A DNA stretch of 64,000 bases from Streptomyces hilarionis (GCF_024539675.1 NZ_JAHHIT010000002.1:1-64000); one strand, 5' to 3'; positions 28,261 to 41,919 are shown, counted from the first letter of the stretch. Notes: generated from the sequence alone by a model not told the origin. Program-made: numbers and translations.

Positions 28261-29262
28261 GTGAACGCACACTTCAGCTTCGGACCCGCCACCGGCGTCG
28301 GCTCCCTGCCGGGAGGCGACGCCCGCGAGGCGGCCAGGACCGTCACCGGGTCCTTCGAGGACCTCCCGCACCTGCCCGAACTGCCCGCCCGCGGCCCCGG
28401 CGCGGACATGATCGGCCGTACCGCGGGGATGCTCGTCGAGCTGTACGCGCGCGTGGAGCCCAGCGGATGGCGGATCGGGGACCGGCCGGGCCGCGACACC
28501 AGGCGGGCCCGGTCCTGGCTGGGGGAGGACCTCGACGCCCTGGAGGAGTTCACCCAGGGCTACGAGGGACAGGTCAAGGTGCAGGCGGTCGGGCCCTGGA
28601 CGCTCGCCGCCGCGCTGGAGCTGAGGAACGGCGAGGCCGCGCTCTCCGACCCCGGCGCCTGCCGCGACCTCGCCGGCTCCCTCGCCGAGGGCCTGCGCCT
28701 GCACCTCGACGACGTCCGGCGGCGCATCCCCGGCGCCGACGTGGTCCTCCAGCTCGACGAACCCTCCCTCACCGCCGTGCTCCGCGGCCACGTCCGCAGC
28801 GCCAGCGGCTACCGCACCCACCGGGGCGTCGACCGGCAGATCGTCGAGGCCGCGCTCCGGGACGTCGCCGGGGTGAACGGCGACGGGCCCGTCGTCGTCC
28901 ACTCGTGCGCCCCCGACGTCCCGTTCGCCCTGCTGCGCCGGGCGGGCGCGGCGGCGGTCTCCTTCGACTTCTCGCTCCTCACCGAGCGTGACGACGACGT
29001 GATCGGCGAGGCGGTCGAGGCGGGCACCCGGCTCTTCGCCGGTGTCGTGCCGGGCGTGGACACCCCGTTGTCGGACCCTGCCGGTAGCGTCAGGGGTGTC
29101 AGGACGCTGTGGCGCAGGCTGGGGCTGCGACCGGGACTGCTCGCGGAGGCGGTCACGCTCACGCCGTCGTGCGGACTCGCGGGGGCCTCTCCCGCGTACG
29201 CCCGCCAGGCCCTCGCCCACTGCGTCCGGGCGGCGAGATCCCTCGCGGACAACCCAGAGTAA
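28261..29262 (+). CDS. Methionine-synthase-like protein (MetE C-terminal-domain family)
   Basis: 333 residues, only the length of the catalytic half of cobalamin-independent methionine synthase. The expected zinc ligands are visible: the His and Cys of VVVHSCAPDV and the Cys of LTPSCGLAG; VLQLDEPSL corresponds to a conserved acidic motif. Without the N-terminal MetE half, it may use a corrinoid or other methyl donor, as archaeal core-MetE proteins do (inference). Ends 15 nt before ligA. Confidence 0.82.
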   Translation: MNAHFSFGPATGVGSLPGGDAREAARTVTGSFEDLPHLPELPARGPGADMIGRTAGMLVELYARVEPSGWRIGDRPGRDTRRARSWLGEDLDALEEFTQGYEGQVKVQAVGPWTLAAALELRNGEAALSDPGACRDLAGSLAEGLRLHLDDVRRRIPGADVVLQLDEPSLTAVLRGHVRSASGYRTHRGVDRQIVEAALRDVAGVNGDGPVVVHSCAPDVPFALLRRAGAAAVSFDFSLLTERDDDVIGEAVEAGTRLFAGVVPGVDTPLSDPAGSVRGVRTLWRRLGLRPGLLAEAVTLTPSCGLAGASPAYARQALAHCVRAARSLADNPE

Positions 29263-31470
<2,208 letters not shown>

Positions 31471-31488
31471 CGCGCGGCGGCGGTTGAA

Positions 31489-31528
31489 GGCCACCCGATC
31501 GGCGCATACCAGATGCATACGGGTGGCC
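31489..31528 (+). terminator. Terminator-like hairpin after ligA
   Basis: Perfect 9-bp arms GGCCACCCG (31489-31497) and CGGGTGGCC (31520-31528) with a 22-nt loop, 18 nt after the ligA stop. No T-tract. Confidence 0.65.
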
Positions 31529-31739
31529 GGGGCGCATTCGGGCAACCGTCGACGACCGCTGCCCGTGGAAGCCTTCTGCGGCCTACTGTTGAGGCGTGCG
31601 CCTGCCGTGCCCAGCTGCGGTCGGGGCATCCCTTTGCCCCTGGCGGGCAGAAGGAAGGGTTTTCCAACGCGGCGCCGCCCCAGATCGCCGGGCAACGGGC
31701 CGCGTGGCGTGGGCACCGCCGGCTGTGAGAGGGACGGGA
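31529..31739 (+). promoter_or_regulatory. Leader region of rmdB
   Basis: About 210 nt. TACTGT at about 31583-31588 is the best -10 candidate and would give a leader of roughly 150 nt, which is long and GC-rich. A BldD-type box was looked for and not seen. Confidence 0.45.
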
Positions 31740-33986
31740 ATGGAACCGACCGAGAGCGCCGCCCCGGACGCGGCGGCGCGCCGACGCGGGGTCGCCGGCG
31801 TCTGGTGGGGGAGCTGGTGGGCGGAGCGCTCCGCCGCGCGTCCCGGCGCGGAGGCGTACGTGCCCCACACCGAGCCGCACTCCACGCTCGACGCGCGCGC
31901 CCTGCTCCAGTCGCCTCCCGGTCTGCCCGGCGGAGCCGCCGCCGACCGGCACCTGTCCTGGCCCGCCCTGCCCGCGGCCGTCGTCGGCGCGGCCGCCTTC
32001 GCCCTCGGCGCGGGTTTCTACCGCGCCTTCACCGACGGCCAGGCCCTCTTCCCGTGCGGCACGGCCGGCTGGGCGCTGGCCGTCCTGGCCGGCGTCATCG
32101 TCGGACACCTGGTCCTGCTCGGCCGCGCCCGCTGGTGGGGCGGCACCGGCTCCGGCGCCGCCCTCACCCTCGCCGTGCTCCTGCTGTACGGCTGGGTGCC
32201 GGCCGGCATGGTCAGCCTCTCCGTGGTCGTGCTCGTCGGCATAGCCCGGCGCCACCGCTGGCGTCAGGGCGTGCTGCACGGCGCGGTGGACGTCCTCGGC
32301 ATCGGCGCGGGCGCGCTCCTGCTGGCCGCCTGCGGGCGGATACCGTCCGTGGAGCGCCCCTGGGCGCCGGACACCTGGACGCTCTACACCGCCCCCCAGG
32401 TCGTTTTGGTGGCCGTCGCCTACCTCGCCGTGACCCGCGTCCTGCTCTGGTACCTGCACGCCCCCCGCGTCGGCGGACTGCCCACCGTCGCCCGCACCGC
32501 CCTGGTCAGACAGGGGCTGCTGGCGGTCGCGCTGCTCGGCATCGCCCCCCTGATCTGCGTGGTGGCCCTGGCCAAGCCCGTCCTGCTGCCGCTGTTCGCC
32601 ATCCCGCTCATCGCCCTCGACTCCACCCTGTGGATAGCGCGCGCCCGTGCCGAGGAGCAGCTGCGCGACCCGCTGACCGGGCTGCCGAACCGTCAGTGGC
32701 TGCTGGAGCGGATCTGGACCGCCCTGGACGACGCCGAGCGCATCGGCGCCCGGGCCGCGCTGATGCTCATCGACCTGGACCGCTTCCGCTCCGTCAACGA
32801 CACCCTCGGCCATCTCGCCGGGGACCGGCTGCTGTTGCAGATCGCCGACCGGCTGCGGGTCGCGCTCCCGCGCGGGGCGGAGGTCGCGCGTCTCGGCGGG
32901 GACGAGTTCGCCGTCTTACTGCCCGTCGCGGACTCCACCACCTCCGCGAGCCGGATCGCCCGGGCCCTGGTCGCCGACCTGAGCTCGCCGCTCGACCTCG
33001 ACGGCCTCACCCTCGTGCTGGAGGCCAGCGCCGGGGTCGCCGTCTTCCCCGACCACGCGCTCGACGCCGAGGGCCTGCTGCGCCGGGCCGACGTCGCGAT
33101 GTACCAGGCCAAGCGGGACCGCACCGGAGTCGAGGTGTACGAGTCCAAGCGCGACTCCAACACCCCCGACCGGCTCGGTCTGCTGGGCGACCTGCGGCGC
33201 GCCCTGGACGCGCACGAGGTGCAGCTTCACTACCAGCCGAAGGTCCGCTTCGACGGACAGGTGGCGGGCCTGGAGGCCCTGGTGCGCTGGGTGCACCCGG
33301 AGCGCGGGAAGGTTCCGCCGGACGAGTTCATAGCGATCGCCGAGTCGTCCGGGCTGATGCCCCATCTGACGGAGTACGTGCTGGACACCGCGCTCGCCCA
33401 GGTCGCCCGCTGGCGCGCCCAGGGCCTGTTCGTGCCGGTCGCCGTGAACGTCTCCCCGCGCGACGTCCACACGCCGGGCTTCGCCGGATCCGTCGCCGCG
33501 CGCCTCGCCCGGCACGGGGTGCCCGCGGGCGCGCTCCAGCTGGAGATCACCGAGCACGTCCTCCTGGAGGACCCGCAGCGCGCCGCCGACACCCTCAACG
33601 CGCTGACCGGCCACGGCGTGAAGATGTCCCTGGACGACTTCGGCACCGGCTACTCCTCCCTGGTCCACCTGCGCCGGCTGCCGGTGAGCGAGCTGAAGAT
33701 CGACCGCTCCTTCGTGGCCCGGCTGGCCGTGGACGCCGAGGACGCCGAGATCGTGCGCTGCACCCTCGACCTGGCGCACTCCCTGGGGCTGCTGGTGGTC
33801 GCCGAGGGCGTCGAGGACGACGAGACGTGGGAACGGCTGCGCGACCTGGGCTGCGACGCCGTGCAGGGCTGGCTGGTGGCCGCCGCCATGCCCCCGGAGG
33901 AGACGACGGCCTGGCTGCGCGCCCGCGGCTCCCGCGGCTGGCAACGGCCGGCGGCGGCGCTGCCCGCGGCCGCCTCCGACGACTGA
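31740..33986 (+). CDS. rmdB: Membrane GGDEF-EAL protein, c-di-GMP turnover enzyme
   Basis: 748 residues. Six or so N-terminal membrane helices (about residues 80-295), then GGDEF with an intact GGDEF motif (386-390), then EAL with an intact EAL motif (512-514) plus [10 protein letters not shown] and AEGVE. Position between ligA and gatC and the architecture match S. coelicolor SCO5495 (RmdB), reported as a c-di-GMP phosphodiesterase controlling development. Codon 393 (32916-32918), three residues after GGDEF, is TTA, the rare codon read by the bldA tRNA, so translation should depend on development. The ATG 31740 has GGGACGGGA upstream. Confidence 0.9.
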   Translation: MEPTESAAPDAAARRRGVAGVWWGSWWAERSAARPGAEAYVPHTEPHSTLDARALLQSPPGLPGGAAADRHLSWPALPAAVVGAAAFALGAGFYRAFTDGQALFPCGTAGWALAVLAGVIVGHLVLLGRARWWGGTGSGAALTLAVLLLYGWVPAGMVSLSVVVLVGIARRHRWRQGVLHGAVDVLGIGAGALLLAACGRIPSVERPWAPDTWTLYTAPQVVLVAVAYLAVTRVLLWYLHAPRVGGLPTVARTALVRQGLLAVALLGIAPLICVVALAKPVLLPLFAIPLIALDSTLWIARARAEEQLRDPLTGLPNRQWLLERIWTALDDAERIGARAALMLIDLDRFRSVNDTLGHLAGDRLLLQIADRLRVALPRGAEVARLGGDEFAVLLPVADSTTSASRIARALVADLSSPLDLDGLTLVLEASAGVAVFPDHALDAEGLLRRADVAMYQAKRDRTGVEVYESKRDSNTPDRLGLLGDLRRALDAHEVQLHYQPKVRFDGQVAGLEALVRWVHPERGKVPPDEFIAIAESSGLMPHLTEYVLDTALAQVARWRAQGLFVPVAVNVSPRDVHTPGFAGSVAARLARHGVPAGALQLEITEHVLLEDPQRAADTLNALTGHGVKMSLDDFGTGYSSLVHLRRLPVSELKIDRSFVARLAVDAEDAEIVRCTLDLAHSLGLLVVAEGVEDDETWERLRDLGCDAVQGWLVAAAMPPEETTAWLRARGSRGWQRPAAALPAAASDD

Positions 33987-34312
33987 CCCCGCCGGGCCGC
34001 CGGGCCGCGAGGTCGCGCCGGCCCGCGCCCGGGAGAGGCCCTCCCGTCTTCCGTCCCCGTCCCCTTCCGGACGGCGTTCGCCCCCGCCCGGCGGCACCCG
34101 CACGGTCCTGCGGCACGGCGGCGTGACGGCGGTGGCGTGCGGGATCCGCCTCGCCGCCGCGAGGCCGTCGCGATCGACGCGGCCCTGCTCTTCCCCGCCC
34201 GGGTCCGGCTCCCGTCGCCGTGCCCGGCCGAACCGCGTCACGCCCACCACCCCCGGCCCCCTAGGATTGGCCGCAAAGCACACACACTCACTCCACCCCA
34301 GAGGAACGCTGC
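33987..34312 (+). promoter_or_regulatory. GC-rich gap with promoter of gatC
   Basis: 326 nt without a credible gene. Very GC-rich up to about 34200. TAGGAT at 34262-34267 is a good -10 candidate for gatC, giving a leader of about 45 nt with AGAGGAA as Shine-Dalgarno. No convincing terminator for rmdB was recognised. Confidence 0.55.
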
Positions 34313-34609
34313 ATGCCTGGCATCACGCGCGAGGAGGTCGCCCACCTCGCCCGGCTGGCGCGTCTGGAGCTGAAGCCCGAAGAGCTCGAACACTTCGCGG
34401 GACAGCTGGACGACATCATCGGCGCGGTCGCCCGCGTCAGCGAGGTCGCCGACCAAGACGTACCGCCGACCTCGCACCCGCTCCCGCTGACCAACGTCAT
34501 GCGGCCGGACGAGGTCCGTCCGTCGCTCACCCCCGAGCAGGCGCTCTCCGGCGCCCCGGCCCAGGAGCAGCAGCGTTTCAAGGTGCCGCAGATCCTGGGG
34601 GAGGACTAA
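34313..34609 (+). CDS. gatC: Asp-tRNA(Asn)/Glu-tRNA(Gln) amidotransferase subunit C
   Basis: 98 residues. GatC pattern [36 protein letters not shown] at the N-terminus and the extended C-terminal [20 protein letters not shown]. It stabilises GatA-GatB. First gene of gatC-gatA-small ORF-gatB; gatA follows after 5 nt. Confidence 0.96.
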   Translation: MPGITREEVAHLARLARLELKPEELEHFAGQLDDIIGAVARVSEVADQDVPPTSHPLPLTNVMRPDEVRPSLTPEQALSGAPAQEQQRFKVPQILGED

Positions 34610-34614
34610 CCGCC

Positions 34615-36113
<1,499 letters not shown>

Positions 36114-36117
<4 letters not shown>

Positions 36118-36353
36118 GCGCACTGAACAAGGCCAAGGGCTTCAAGAAGTCCAAGTCCGGTACGTACCTGTCCATCGCCGGGACCGCGTTCGGCGCGTTC
36201 GGCGTCGCCAAGCGGCTCAAGAAGGCCCGCGCCGAGAAGGACACCCTGGTCCTGATCGACGCCACCGTGTCCGCCGTCGCCATCGTCACCGGCCTCGCCA
36301 TCCTCTACCGCGAGCTGAAGCGGCTGGGCGACGACGACGTCCTGCTGGGCTGA
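36114..36353 (+). CDS. Small membrane protein inserted between gatA and gatB
   Basis: 79 residues from GTG 36114, overlapping the gatA stop by 4 nt (GTGA), and 15 nt before gatB. It has a basic N-terminus ([16 protein letters not shown]), a short apolar segment, a basic middle ([11 protein letters not shown]) and one clear membrane helix ([22 protein letters not shown]). From memory, streptomycetes have this gene in the same place. Tight coupling suggests it is co-produced with GatCAB; function unknown. Confidence 0.8.
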
Positions 36354-36368
36354 GAGGGAAGTTTCACC

Positions 36369-37883
36369 GTGACCACCACGACCGACCTGGTGTCGTACGA
36401 GGACGCACTCGCGTCGTACGACCCCGTCATGGGCCTCGAGGTCCATGTCGAACTCGGCACCAAGACGAAGATGTTCTGCGGCTGTTCGACCGAGCTCGGC
36501 AGGGACGCCAACACGCAGACCTGCCCCACGTGCCTCGGCATGCCCGGCGCGCTCCCGGTCGTCAACGCGATCGGGATCGAGTCGGCGATCAAGATCGGCC
36601 TCGCGCTGAACTGCGAGATCGCCGAGTGGTGCCGCTTCGCCCGGAAGAACTACTTCTATCCGGACATGCCGAAGAACTTCCAGACCTCCCAGTACGACGA
36701 GCCGATCGCCTTCGACGGCTACCTCGACGTGCAGCTGGAGGACGGCGAGACCTTCCGGGTGCAGATCGAGCGCGCCCACATGGAGGAGGACACCGGCAAG
36801 TCGACCCACGTCGGCGGCGCCACCGGCCGCATCCACGGCGCGTCCCACTCGCTGCTGGACTACAACCGCGCCGGCATCCCGCTCATCGAGATCGTCACCA
36901 AGCCGATCGAGGGCGCGGGCGAGCGCGCCCCCGAGGTCGCGCGGGCCTACGTGCGTGAACTGCGCGAGCTCATCAAGGCGCTCGGCGTCTCCGAGGCGCG
37001 CATGGAGATGGGCCAGATGCGCTGCGACGTCAACCTGTCGCTGCGCCCGCACGGCCGGGAGAAGTTCGGCACGCGGTCCGAGACGAAGAACGTGAACTCG
37101 CTGCGGTCCGTGGAGCGCGCGGCCCGTTTCGAGATCCAGCGGCACGCGGCCGTGCTGAACGGCGGCGGCACGATCATCCAGGAGACCCGCCACTTCCACG
37201 AGGACACCGGGTCCACGACCTCGGGCCGCGTGAAGGAGGAGGCCGAGGACTACCGGTACTTCCCGGAGCCCGACCTGGTGCCCGTCGCCCCGTCCCGCGC
37301 CTGGGTCGAGGAGATCCGCGCCGGTCTGCCGGAACTGCCGCTGGTCCGCCGCAACCGGCTGGTCGCCGAGTGGGGCATCTCCGCCACCGACATGCAGTCG
37401 ATCCTGAACGCCGGTGCGCTGGACCTGATCGTCGCCACCATCGACGCCGGGGCCGACGCGGCCTCCGCCCGCAAGTGGTGGATGGGCGAACTGGCGCGCA
37501 GCGCCAACGAGTCGGGCGCCTCGCTCGACGAGCTGGCGATCACGCCGGAGCAGGTCGCGCGGGTCACCGAGCTGGTCACCAAGGGCGACCTGAACGACAA
37601 GCTGGCCCGTCAGGTCATCGAGGGCGTCCTCGCGGGCGAGGGCACCCCGGACGAGGTCGTCGACCAGCGCGGTCTGAAGGTCGTCTCCGACGACTCGGCG
37701 CTGGGCACGGCCGTCGACGAGGCCATCGCCGGCAACCCGGGCGTCGCCGACAAGATCCGCGGCGGCAAGGTCGCCGCCGCCGGCGCGCTGGTCGGCGCGG
37801 TGATGAAGGCCACGCGCGGCCAGGCCGACGCGGCCCGCGTCAAGGAGCTCATCCTGGAGAAGCTGGGCGTCACCGAGGGCTGA
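36369..37883 (+). CDS. gatB: Asp-tRNA(Asn)/Glu-tRNA(Gln) amidotransferase subunit B
   Basis: tRNA-binding and kinase-like subunit that activates and amidates the misacylated tRNA. 504 residues from GTG 36369 (GAGAGGGAAG upstream). GatB signatures: [74 protein letters not shown]. The C-terminal YqeY-like tail domain ends [13 protein letters not shown]. The cysteines of the zinc site are in the first 60 residues. Confidence 0.97.
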   Translation: MTTTTDLVSYEDALASYDPVMGLEVHVELGTKTKMFCGCSTELGRDANTQTCPTCLGMPGALPVVNAIGIESAIKIGLALNCEIAEWCRFARKNYFYPDMPKNFQTSQYDEPIAFDGYLDVQLEDGETFRVQIERAHMEEDTGKSTHVGGATGRIHGASHSLLDYNRAGIPLIEIVTKPIEGAGERAPEVARAYVRELRELIKALGVSEARMEMGQMRCDVNLSLRPHGREKFGTRSETKNVNSLRSVERAARFEIQRHAAVLNGGGTIIQETRHFHEDTGSTTSGRVKEEAEDYRYFPEPDLVPVAPSRAWVEEIRAGLPELPLVRRNRLVAEWGISATDMQSILNAGALDLIVATIDAGADAASARKWWMGELARSANESGASLDELAITPEQVARVTELVTKGDLNDKLARQVIEGVLAGEGTPDEVVDQRGLKVVSDDSALGTAVDEAIAGNPGVADKIRGGKVAAAGALVGAVMKATRGQADAARVKELILEKLGVTEG

Positions 37884-37901
37884 GGCCGACCGTGACGGCG
37901 A

Positions 37902-37932
37902 GGGGGTGCACCGCGAACCGGTGCACCCCTTT
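37902..37932 (+). terminator. Rho-independent terminator of the gat operon
   Basis: GGGGTGCACCG (37903-37913) and CGGTGCACCCC (37919-37929) form a perfect 11-bp stem with a 5-nt loop, followed by TTT. It lies 20 nt after the gatB stop. Confidence 0.9.
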
Positions 37933-37955
37933 CCGCCGCGCGCGCAGCGACGCGC

Positions 37956-37961
37956 TACGCT
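37956..37961 (+). promoter_or_regulatory. Candidate leaderless promoter -10
   Basis: TACGCT ends 8 nt before ATG 37970 and directly follows the gat terminator; no Shine-Dalgarno. Confidence 0.55.
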
Positions 37962-37969
37962 CGCCCGCC

Positions 37970-38281
37970 ATGAGTGCACGAACCGACTCCGAACCCCACA
38001 GCGACATAGAGGCCCCGGAGGAGGAGTACGGCACCGAGGACGCCCGCAAGGCGCGCTGGACCGCGACCGTCACCGGAGCGCTGCTCACCCTCGCCGGCCT
38101 CGCCGCCTCCCTCATGCGCCTCACCCGCTCCGTCCCGGCCCTCGTCCCGTCGGCCTACGCCCTCGGCGCCGCCGTCTGCGCCGTCGCCGCGTTCCTCGGC
38201 TCCCGGGGCCGCACCCGGCGCGCGCTGTGGCTGCTCGTCGCCGGCGTCACCGTGATGGCGTTCGGCGACCAGGCCGACTGA
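37970..38281 (+). CDS. Small membrane protein, 103 residues
   Basis: Acidic soluble N-terminus (HSDIEAPEEEYGTEDARKAR) followed by three hydrophobic segments (ATVTGALLTLAGLAASLM, ALVPSAYALGAAVCAVAAFLG, ALWLLVAGVTVMAF). No known domain. Likely leaderless (TACGCT 8 nt upstream). It is isolated between the gat terminator and the MMPL promoter. Confidence 0.7.
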   Translation: MSARTDSEPHSDIEAPEEEYGTEDARKARWTATVTGALLTLAGLAASLMRLTRSVPALVPSAYALGAAVCAVAAFLGSRGRTRRALWLLVAGVTVMAFGDQAD

Positions 38282-38458
38282 CCGGCCCCGACAGCGCGGG
38301 CGTTATTGTCCTGTGATCTGCCTCCCACTCCTGTGAAAAGCCACACGAACGCGACAAACGATCTCGCGCGCCTGCAAGAGTGAACCCGTATCGCTCATAC
38401 GTTCTTTGCGGGCTGTTTCCCGGTCAAAGATCCACACTTCACCTCCGGGAGCACATCA
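38282..38458 (+). promoter_or_regulatory. Promoter region of the MMPL exporter gene
   Basis: 177 nt of clearly lower GC, which suggests a promoter. The only Shine-Dalgarno is CCGGGAG about 9 nt before GTG 38459. No single -10/-35 pair stands out and no palindromic operator was seen. Confidence 0.45.
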
Positions 38459-40696
38459 GTGGCAGCCCTCGCACGTTGGTGTGTCCGCAACCGTCTGCTC
38501 GCGGTACTGCTCTGGCTGCTCGCCCTCGGCGGCACGGCCACCGCGGCCGTCGTCACCGGCTCGGCCTACTCCGACGACTACGAGGTCCCCGGCACCGAGT
38601 CCGGCCGCGCCACGCAGCTGCTCACCGAGGCCTTCCCCCACCTCGGGGGCGACAGCGACACCGTCGTCTGGCACACCACCACGGGCGCCGTCCGGGCCGC
38701 CGACGTCGAACAGACCATGACCCGCACGCTGGAGAAGATCGGCGAACTGCCCGGCGTGGCCTCCGTGGCCGGTCCCTACGACGGTCAGGGCGCGGCGCAG
38801 ATCAGCAAGGACGGGCGCACGGCCTACGCCACCGTCGTCTTCGCCGACCGCGCCGAGGACGTCGACCGCGGCGAGGCGCAGGCCGTCGTCGACACCGCGC
38901 GGGCCGCCCGCGGCGACGGCCTCCAGGTCGAACTGGGCGGCAGCGCGATCGCCCTCACCGAGTCCTCCGGCGGCCATCTCGCCGAACTCGTCGGCGTGGC
39001 CGTCGCCGCGGTGGTGCTCTTCCTCGCCTTCGGCTCGCTGGCCGCCTCGGCGCTGCCCATCGCCACCGCCCTGGTCGGCGTGGGCACCGCCTACGCGGGG
39101 ATCTCGCTGCTCGGGCACGCCATGACGGTCGCCGACTTCGCGCCGATGCTCGGCCTGCTCGTCGGGCTCGGCGTCGGCATCGACTACGCCCTGTTCATCG
39201 TCACGAGGCACCGGCGCGGACTCAAACGCGGGCTGCCGGTCGCCGAGGCCGCCGCGAACGCCGTGGCCACCACCGGGCGCGCCGTGGTCTTCGCGGGCGC
39301 CACCGTGTGCCTCGCCCTGCTCGGCATGCTGACGCTGCGCCTGGGCTTCCTCAACGGCGTGGCGGTCGCCGCCTCGCTGACCGTCGTGCTCACCGTGGCC
39401 GCCTCCGTCACGCTGCTGCCGGCCCTGCTGTCGCTCCTCGGCATGCGCGCCCTCAGCCGCCGCGAACGGCGCCGCCTCGCCGACCACGGGCCGCAGCCCG
39501 AACTGCCGACCGGGCTCGCCGCCCGCTGGTCGGCGTTCGTCGAACGCCACCCCCGGCTGCTCGGCGCGCTCGCCCTCGTCGTCGTCGCGGTCCTCGCCCT
39601 GCCCACCCTCTCCCTGCGGCTGGGCAGCTCCGACCAGGGCAACGGCCCGAAGTCAGCCACCACCCGCCAGGCCTACGACCTGCTCGCCGACGGCTTCGGC
39701 CCCGGCGTGAACGGCCCGCTGACCCTGGTGACCCGCGTCCAGGGCGCCGAGGACCGGCTCGCCCTGGACAACCTCGACACCGCCCTGCGCGCCGTCGACG
39801 GCGTGGCGTCCGTGACGCCGGTGACCTTCGACTCCGGCGGCCGCGCCGCCCACCTCACGGTCGTGCCGCAGTCCTCGCCGCAGTCGCCGCGCACCAGCGA
39901 CCTCGTCGACCGGCTGCGCACCGAGGTGCTGCCCCGCGCCGAGGCCGGCACCTCCCTCGACGTGCACGTCGGCGGGGTGACCGCCGGCTACGACGACTTC
40001 GCGGACGTCATCGTCGGCAAGCTGCCCCTGTTCGTGGGGGTCGTCATCACCCTGGGCGCTCTGCTGCTCCTGCTCGCCTTCCGGTCCGTCGGCATCCCGC
40101 TCAAGGCCGCCGTGATGAACGTGGCCGCCGTCGCCGCCGCGTTCGGGATCGTCGTCGCCATCTTCCAGTGGGGCTGGGGGAGCGAGCTGCTGGGCCTCGG
40201 CCGGGCCGGACCGATCGAGCCCTTCCTCCCCGTGATCATGGTGTCGGTGCTCTTCGGCCTCTCCATGGACTACCAGGTCTTCCTGGTCAGCCGGATGTAC
40301 GAGGAGTGGCTGGAGACCGGCGACAACCGGCGTGCCGTCCGGGTCGGCCTCGCCGAGACCAGCCGGGTGATCAACTCCGCCGCGGTCATCATGATCTCGG
40401 TGTTCCTGGCCTTCGTCCTCAGCGGCGACCGGGTGATCGCCATGTTCGGCATCGGCCTCGCCGCCGCCGTCGCCCTCGACGCGTTCGTGCTGCGCACGCT
40501 GCTGGTTCCCGCGCTGATGCACCTGCTCGGCGGCGCCAACTGGTGGCTGCCGCGCGGCCTCGACCGGCGCCTGCCGAGGATCAGCATCGAACCTCCCGAG
40601 TGCCGCGCCGCCCATGAGAGGCTCGCGCAGGCTGTGGACGCAGCACACGTACTGGAGAAGGAGCGGCGAGCGGATGTACGCGACATCGCTGGGTGA
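38459..40696 (+). CDS. MMPL/RND-family membrane exporter
   Basis: 745 residues from GTG 38459. Classical MMPL layout: TM1 (LLAVLLWLLALGGTATAAVV), a periplasmic-side domain, a bundle of five to six helices containing VGLGVGIDYALFIVTRHRRGL, a second outside domain, and a second bundle with VSVLFGLSMDYQVFLVSRMYEEW. The two GIDYALF / SMDYQVF aspartates are the proton-relay position of the family. It probably exports lipids or hydrophobic compounds by proton motive force. Its 3' end overlaps the acetyltransferase gene by 23 nt. Confidence 0.93.
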   Translation: MAALARWCVRNRLLAVLLWLLALGGTATAAVVTGSAYSDDYEVPGTESGRATQLLTEAFPHLGGDSDTVVWHTTTGAVRAADVEQTMTRTLEKIGELPGVASVAGPYDGQGAAQISKDGRTAYATVVFADRAEDVDRGEAQAVVDTARAARGDGLQVELGGSAIALTESSGGHLAELVGVAVAAVVLFLAFGSLAASALPIATALVGVGTAYAGISLLGHAMTVADFAPMLGLLVGLGVGIDYALFIVTRHRRGLKRGLPVAEAAANAVATTGRAVVFAGATVCLALLGMLTLRLGFLNGVAVAASLTVVLTVAASVTLLPALLSLLGMRALSRRERRRLADHGPQPELPTGLAARWSAFVERHPRLLGALALVVVAVLALPTLSLRLGSSDQGNGPKSATTRQAYDLLADGFGPGVNGPLTLVTRVQGAEDRLALDNLDTALRAVDGVASVTPVTFDSGGRAAHLTVVPQSSPQSPRTSDLVDRLRTEVLPRAEAGTSLDVHVGGVTAGYDDFADVIVGKLPLFVGVVITLGALLLLLAFRSVGIPLKAAVMNVAAVAAAFGIVVAIFQWGWGSELLGLGRAGPIEPFLPVIMVSVLFGLSMDYQVFLVSRMYEEWLETGDNRRAVRVGLAETSRVINSAAVIMISVFLAFVLSGDRVIAMFGIGLAAAVALDAFVLRTLLVPALMHLLGGANWWLPRGLDRRLPRISIEPPECRAAHERLAQAVDAAHVLEKERRADVRDIAG

Positions 40697-41249
40697 CGAC
40701 GGAGCCGAACTGCGCCCCCTGGAGCCCTGGCACGCCGAGGAGTTCCTCGCACACCTCGAACGCGGCCGGGAGTTCATCAACCGCTACGTCCCCTTCGGCT
40801 CGAAGGCCGTGGACGAGGCCGGCGCGCGCGAGGTGCTCCAGCGCTACGCCGACATGCGGGCCGCCGACACCGGCTCGCTGCACGGCCTGTGGCTGGACGG
40901 CCGGCTGGTGGGCGGCGTGCTCTTCCTGAACTTCGACGCCGAGGCCGGCAACTGCGAGGTCGGCTGCTGGCTGGAGCCCGCCGGCACCGGCCGCGGACTG
41001 ATCACCAGGGCGATCCGGGTGCTGATCGACTTCGCCGTGGACCGGCGCGGGATCCAGCGGGTCGAGTGGGTCGCCTCCGCCGGGAACACGCCCAGCCTGA
41101 ACGTCGCCCGGCGCCTGGGCATGACCCGGGACGGCGTGCGCCGGCAGGCGTACCCCTATCGTGGGGTGCGGCACGACCTGGAAGTGTGGTCCGTGCTGGC
41201 CCAGGAGTGGCGCGACGCACGCGGGCGCGCCGCTCACGACGATCATTAA
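40674..41249 (+). CDS. GNAT acetyltransferase (RimJ/RimL type)
   Basis: 191 residues from ATG 40674 (GGAGAAGGAG upstream), overlapping the MMPL gene by 23 nt. GNAT features: ELRPLEPWHAEEFLAHL, the acetyl-CoA-binding strand and helix region CWLEPAGTGRGLITRAIRVLIDFA, and the N-S-LNVARRLGMTRDGV motif typical of RimJ/RimL-like N-acetyltransferases. The substrate may be a ribosomal protein, another protein, or a small molecule. Confidence 0.9.
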   Translation: MYATSLGDDGAELRPLEPWHAEEFLAHLERGREFINRYVPFGSKAVDEAGAREVLQRYADMRAADTGSLHGLWLDGRLVGGVLFLNFDAEAGNCEVGCWLEPAGTGRGLITRAIRVLIDFAVDRRGIQRVEWVASAGNTPSLNVARRLGMTRDGVRRQAYPYRGVRHDLEVWSVLAQEWRDARGRAAHDDH

Positions 41250-41271
41250 GGGACCTCTCAGAGAGCGTCCG

Positions 41272-41277
41272 TACGGT
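41272..41277 (+). promoter_or_regulatory. Candidate leaderless promoter -10
   Basis: TACGGT ends 7 nt before ATG 41285; no Shine-Dalgarno. It lies just after the acetyltransferase stop. Confidence 0.55.
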
Positions 41278-41284
41278 GCGAGGT

Positions 41285-41863
41285 ATGGGAACCAAGACTG
41301 CTGACGAGACCGGCGCCGAGACCGCCGGGACCACGACCGACGACGAGAAGGCGGCCGTCACCGAGACCGACGCCGGGGACGAGGTGACCGCGCAGGCGCC
41401 GCACTCCGAGGAGAGCGCCGACGAACCCGCCGCCGAGCACCGGGCCCCCGTCGAGGACGGCTCCGCCGGCGTCGGCCAGGGCGCGGGCGCCGTGGTCTCC
41501 GCCGCGCTCGGCTTCGTCTCGCTCACCGGCAGCTGGATCGGCACCCTCGCCGGCGCCCGCCAGACCCTGGTCGGCCAGCTCCAGACGTCTGCCTCCTCGG
41601 GCACGACCGTCGCCAGGCAACTGGAGGCGATCTACGGCGACGCCTGGCAGGCCACCGCGCTGTGGGCCGGCCTGTTCGCCCTGGCCGCGCTGGTCACCGG
41701 CGTCGTCGTGCTGGCCCGCCCGGCCTTCGGCAGCCCGGCCCGCCCGCAGGCGGCCTGGATCAAGTCCGTCTCCTGGGCCGGCGTCGTCCTCGGCGTCATC
41801 GGCCTGCTGCTCGCCGTCCTGAAGTACACCGACGCCCTGCTCGGCCTGCCCCCCGCGAGCTGA
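41285..41863 (+). CDS. Membrane protein with acidic N-terminal region, 192 residues
   Basis: The first 70 residues are acidic and low-complexity (ETGAETAGTTTDDEKAAVTE). Three or so hydrophobic segments follow (VVSAALGFVSLTGSWIGTLA, ATALWAGLFALAALVTGVVVLA, SWAGVVLGVIGLLLAVLKY). No known domain is recognised. Likely leaderless and monocistronic, ended by the hairpin at 41889-41919. Confidence 0.7.
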   Translation: MGTKTADETGAETAGTTTDDEKAAVTETDAGDEVTAQAPHSEESADEPAAEHRAPVEDGSAGVGQGAGAVVSAALGFVSLTGSWIGTLAGARQTLVGQLQTSASSGTTVARQLEAIYGDAWQATALWAGLFALAALVTGVVVLARPAFGSPARPQAAWIKSVSWAGVVLGVIGLLLAVLKYTDALLGLPPAS

Positions 41864-41888
41864 GTCCGCGCACGTCACCAGGGGTCTT

Positions 41889-41919
41889 AGACCGGCCGTA
41901 GGCGCCTTACGGCCGGTCT
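41889..41919 (+). terminator. Terminator hairpin
   Basis: Perfect 12-bp stem AGACCGGCCGTA (41889-41900) and TACGGCCGGTCT (41908-41919) with a 7-nt loop, 26 nt after the stop of the membrane protein gene. The stem can extend with flanking ggggtctt/gaggcccc. Confidence 0.82.

Noticed and set aside
31471-31740. BldD box or riboswitch upstream of rmdB
   Set aside because: No match to the BldD consensus and no known riboswitch motif was seen.
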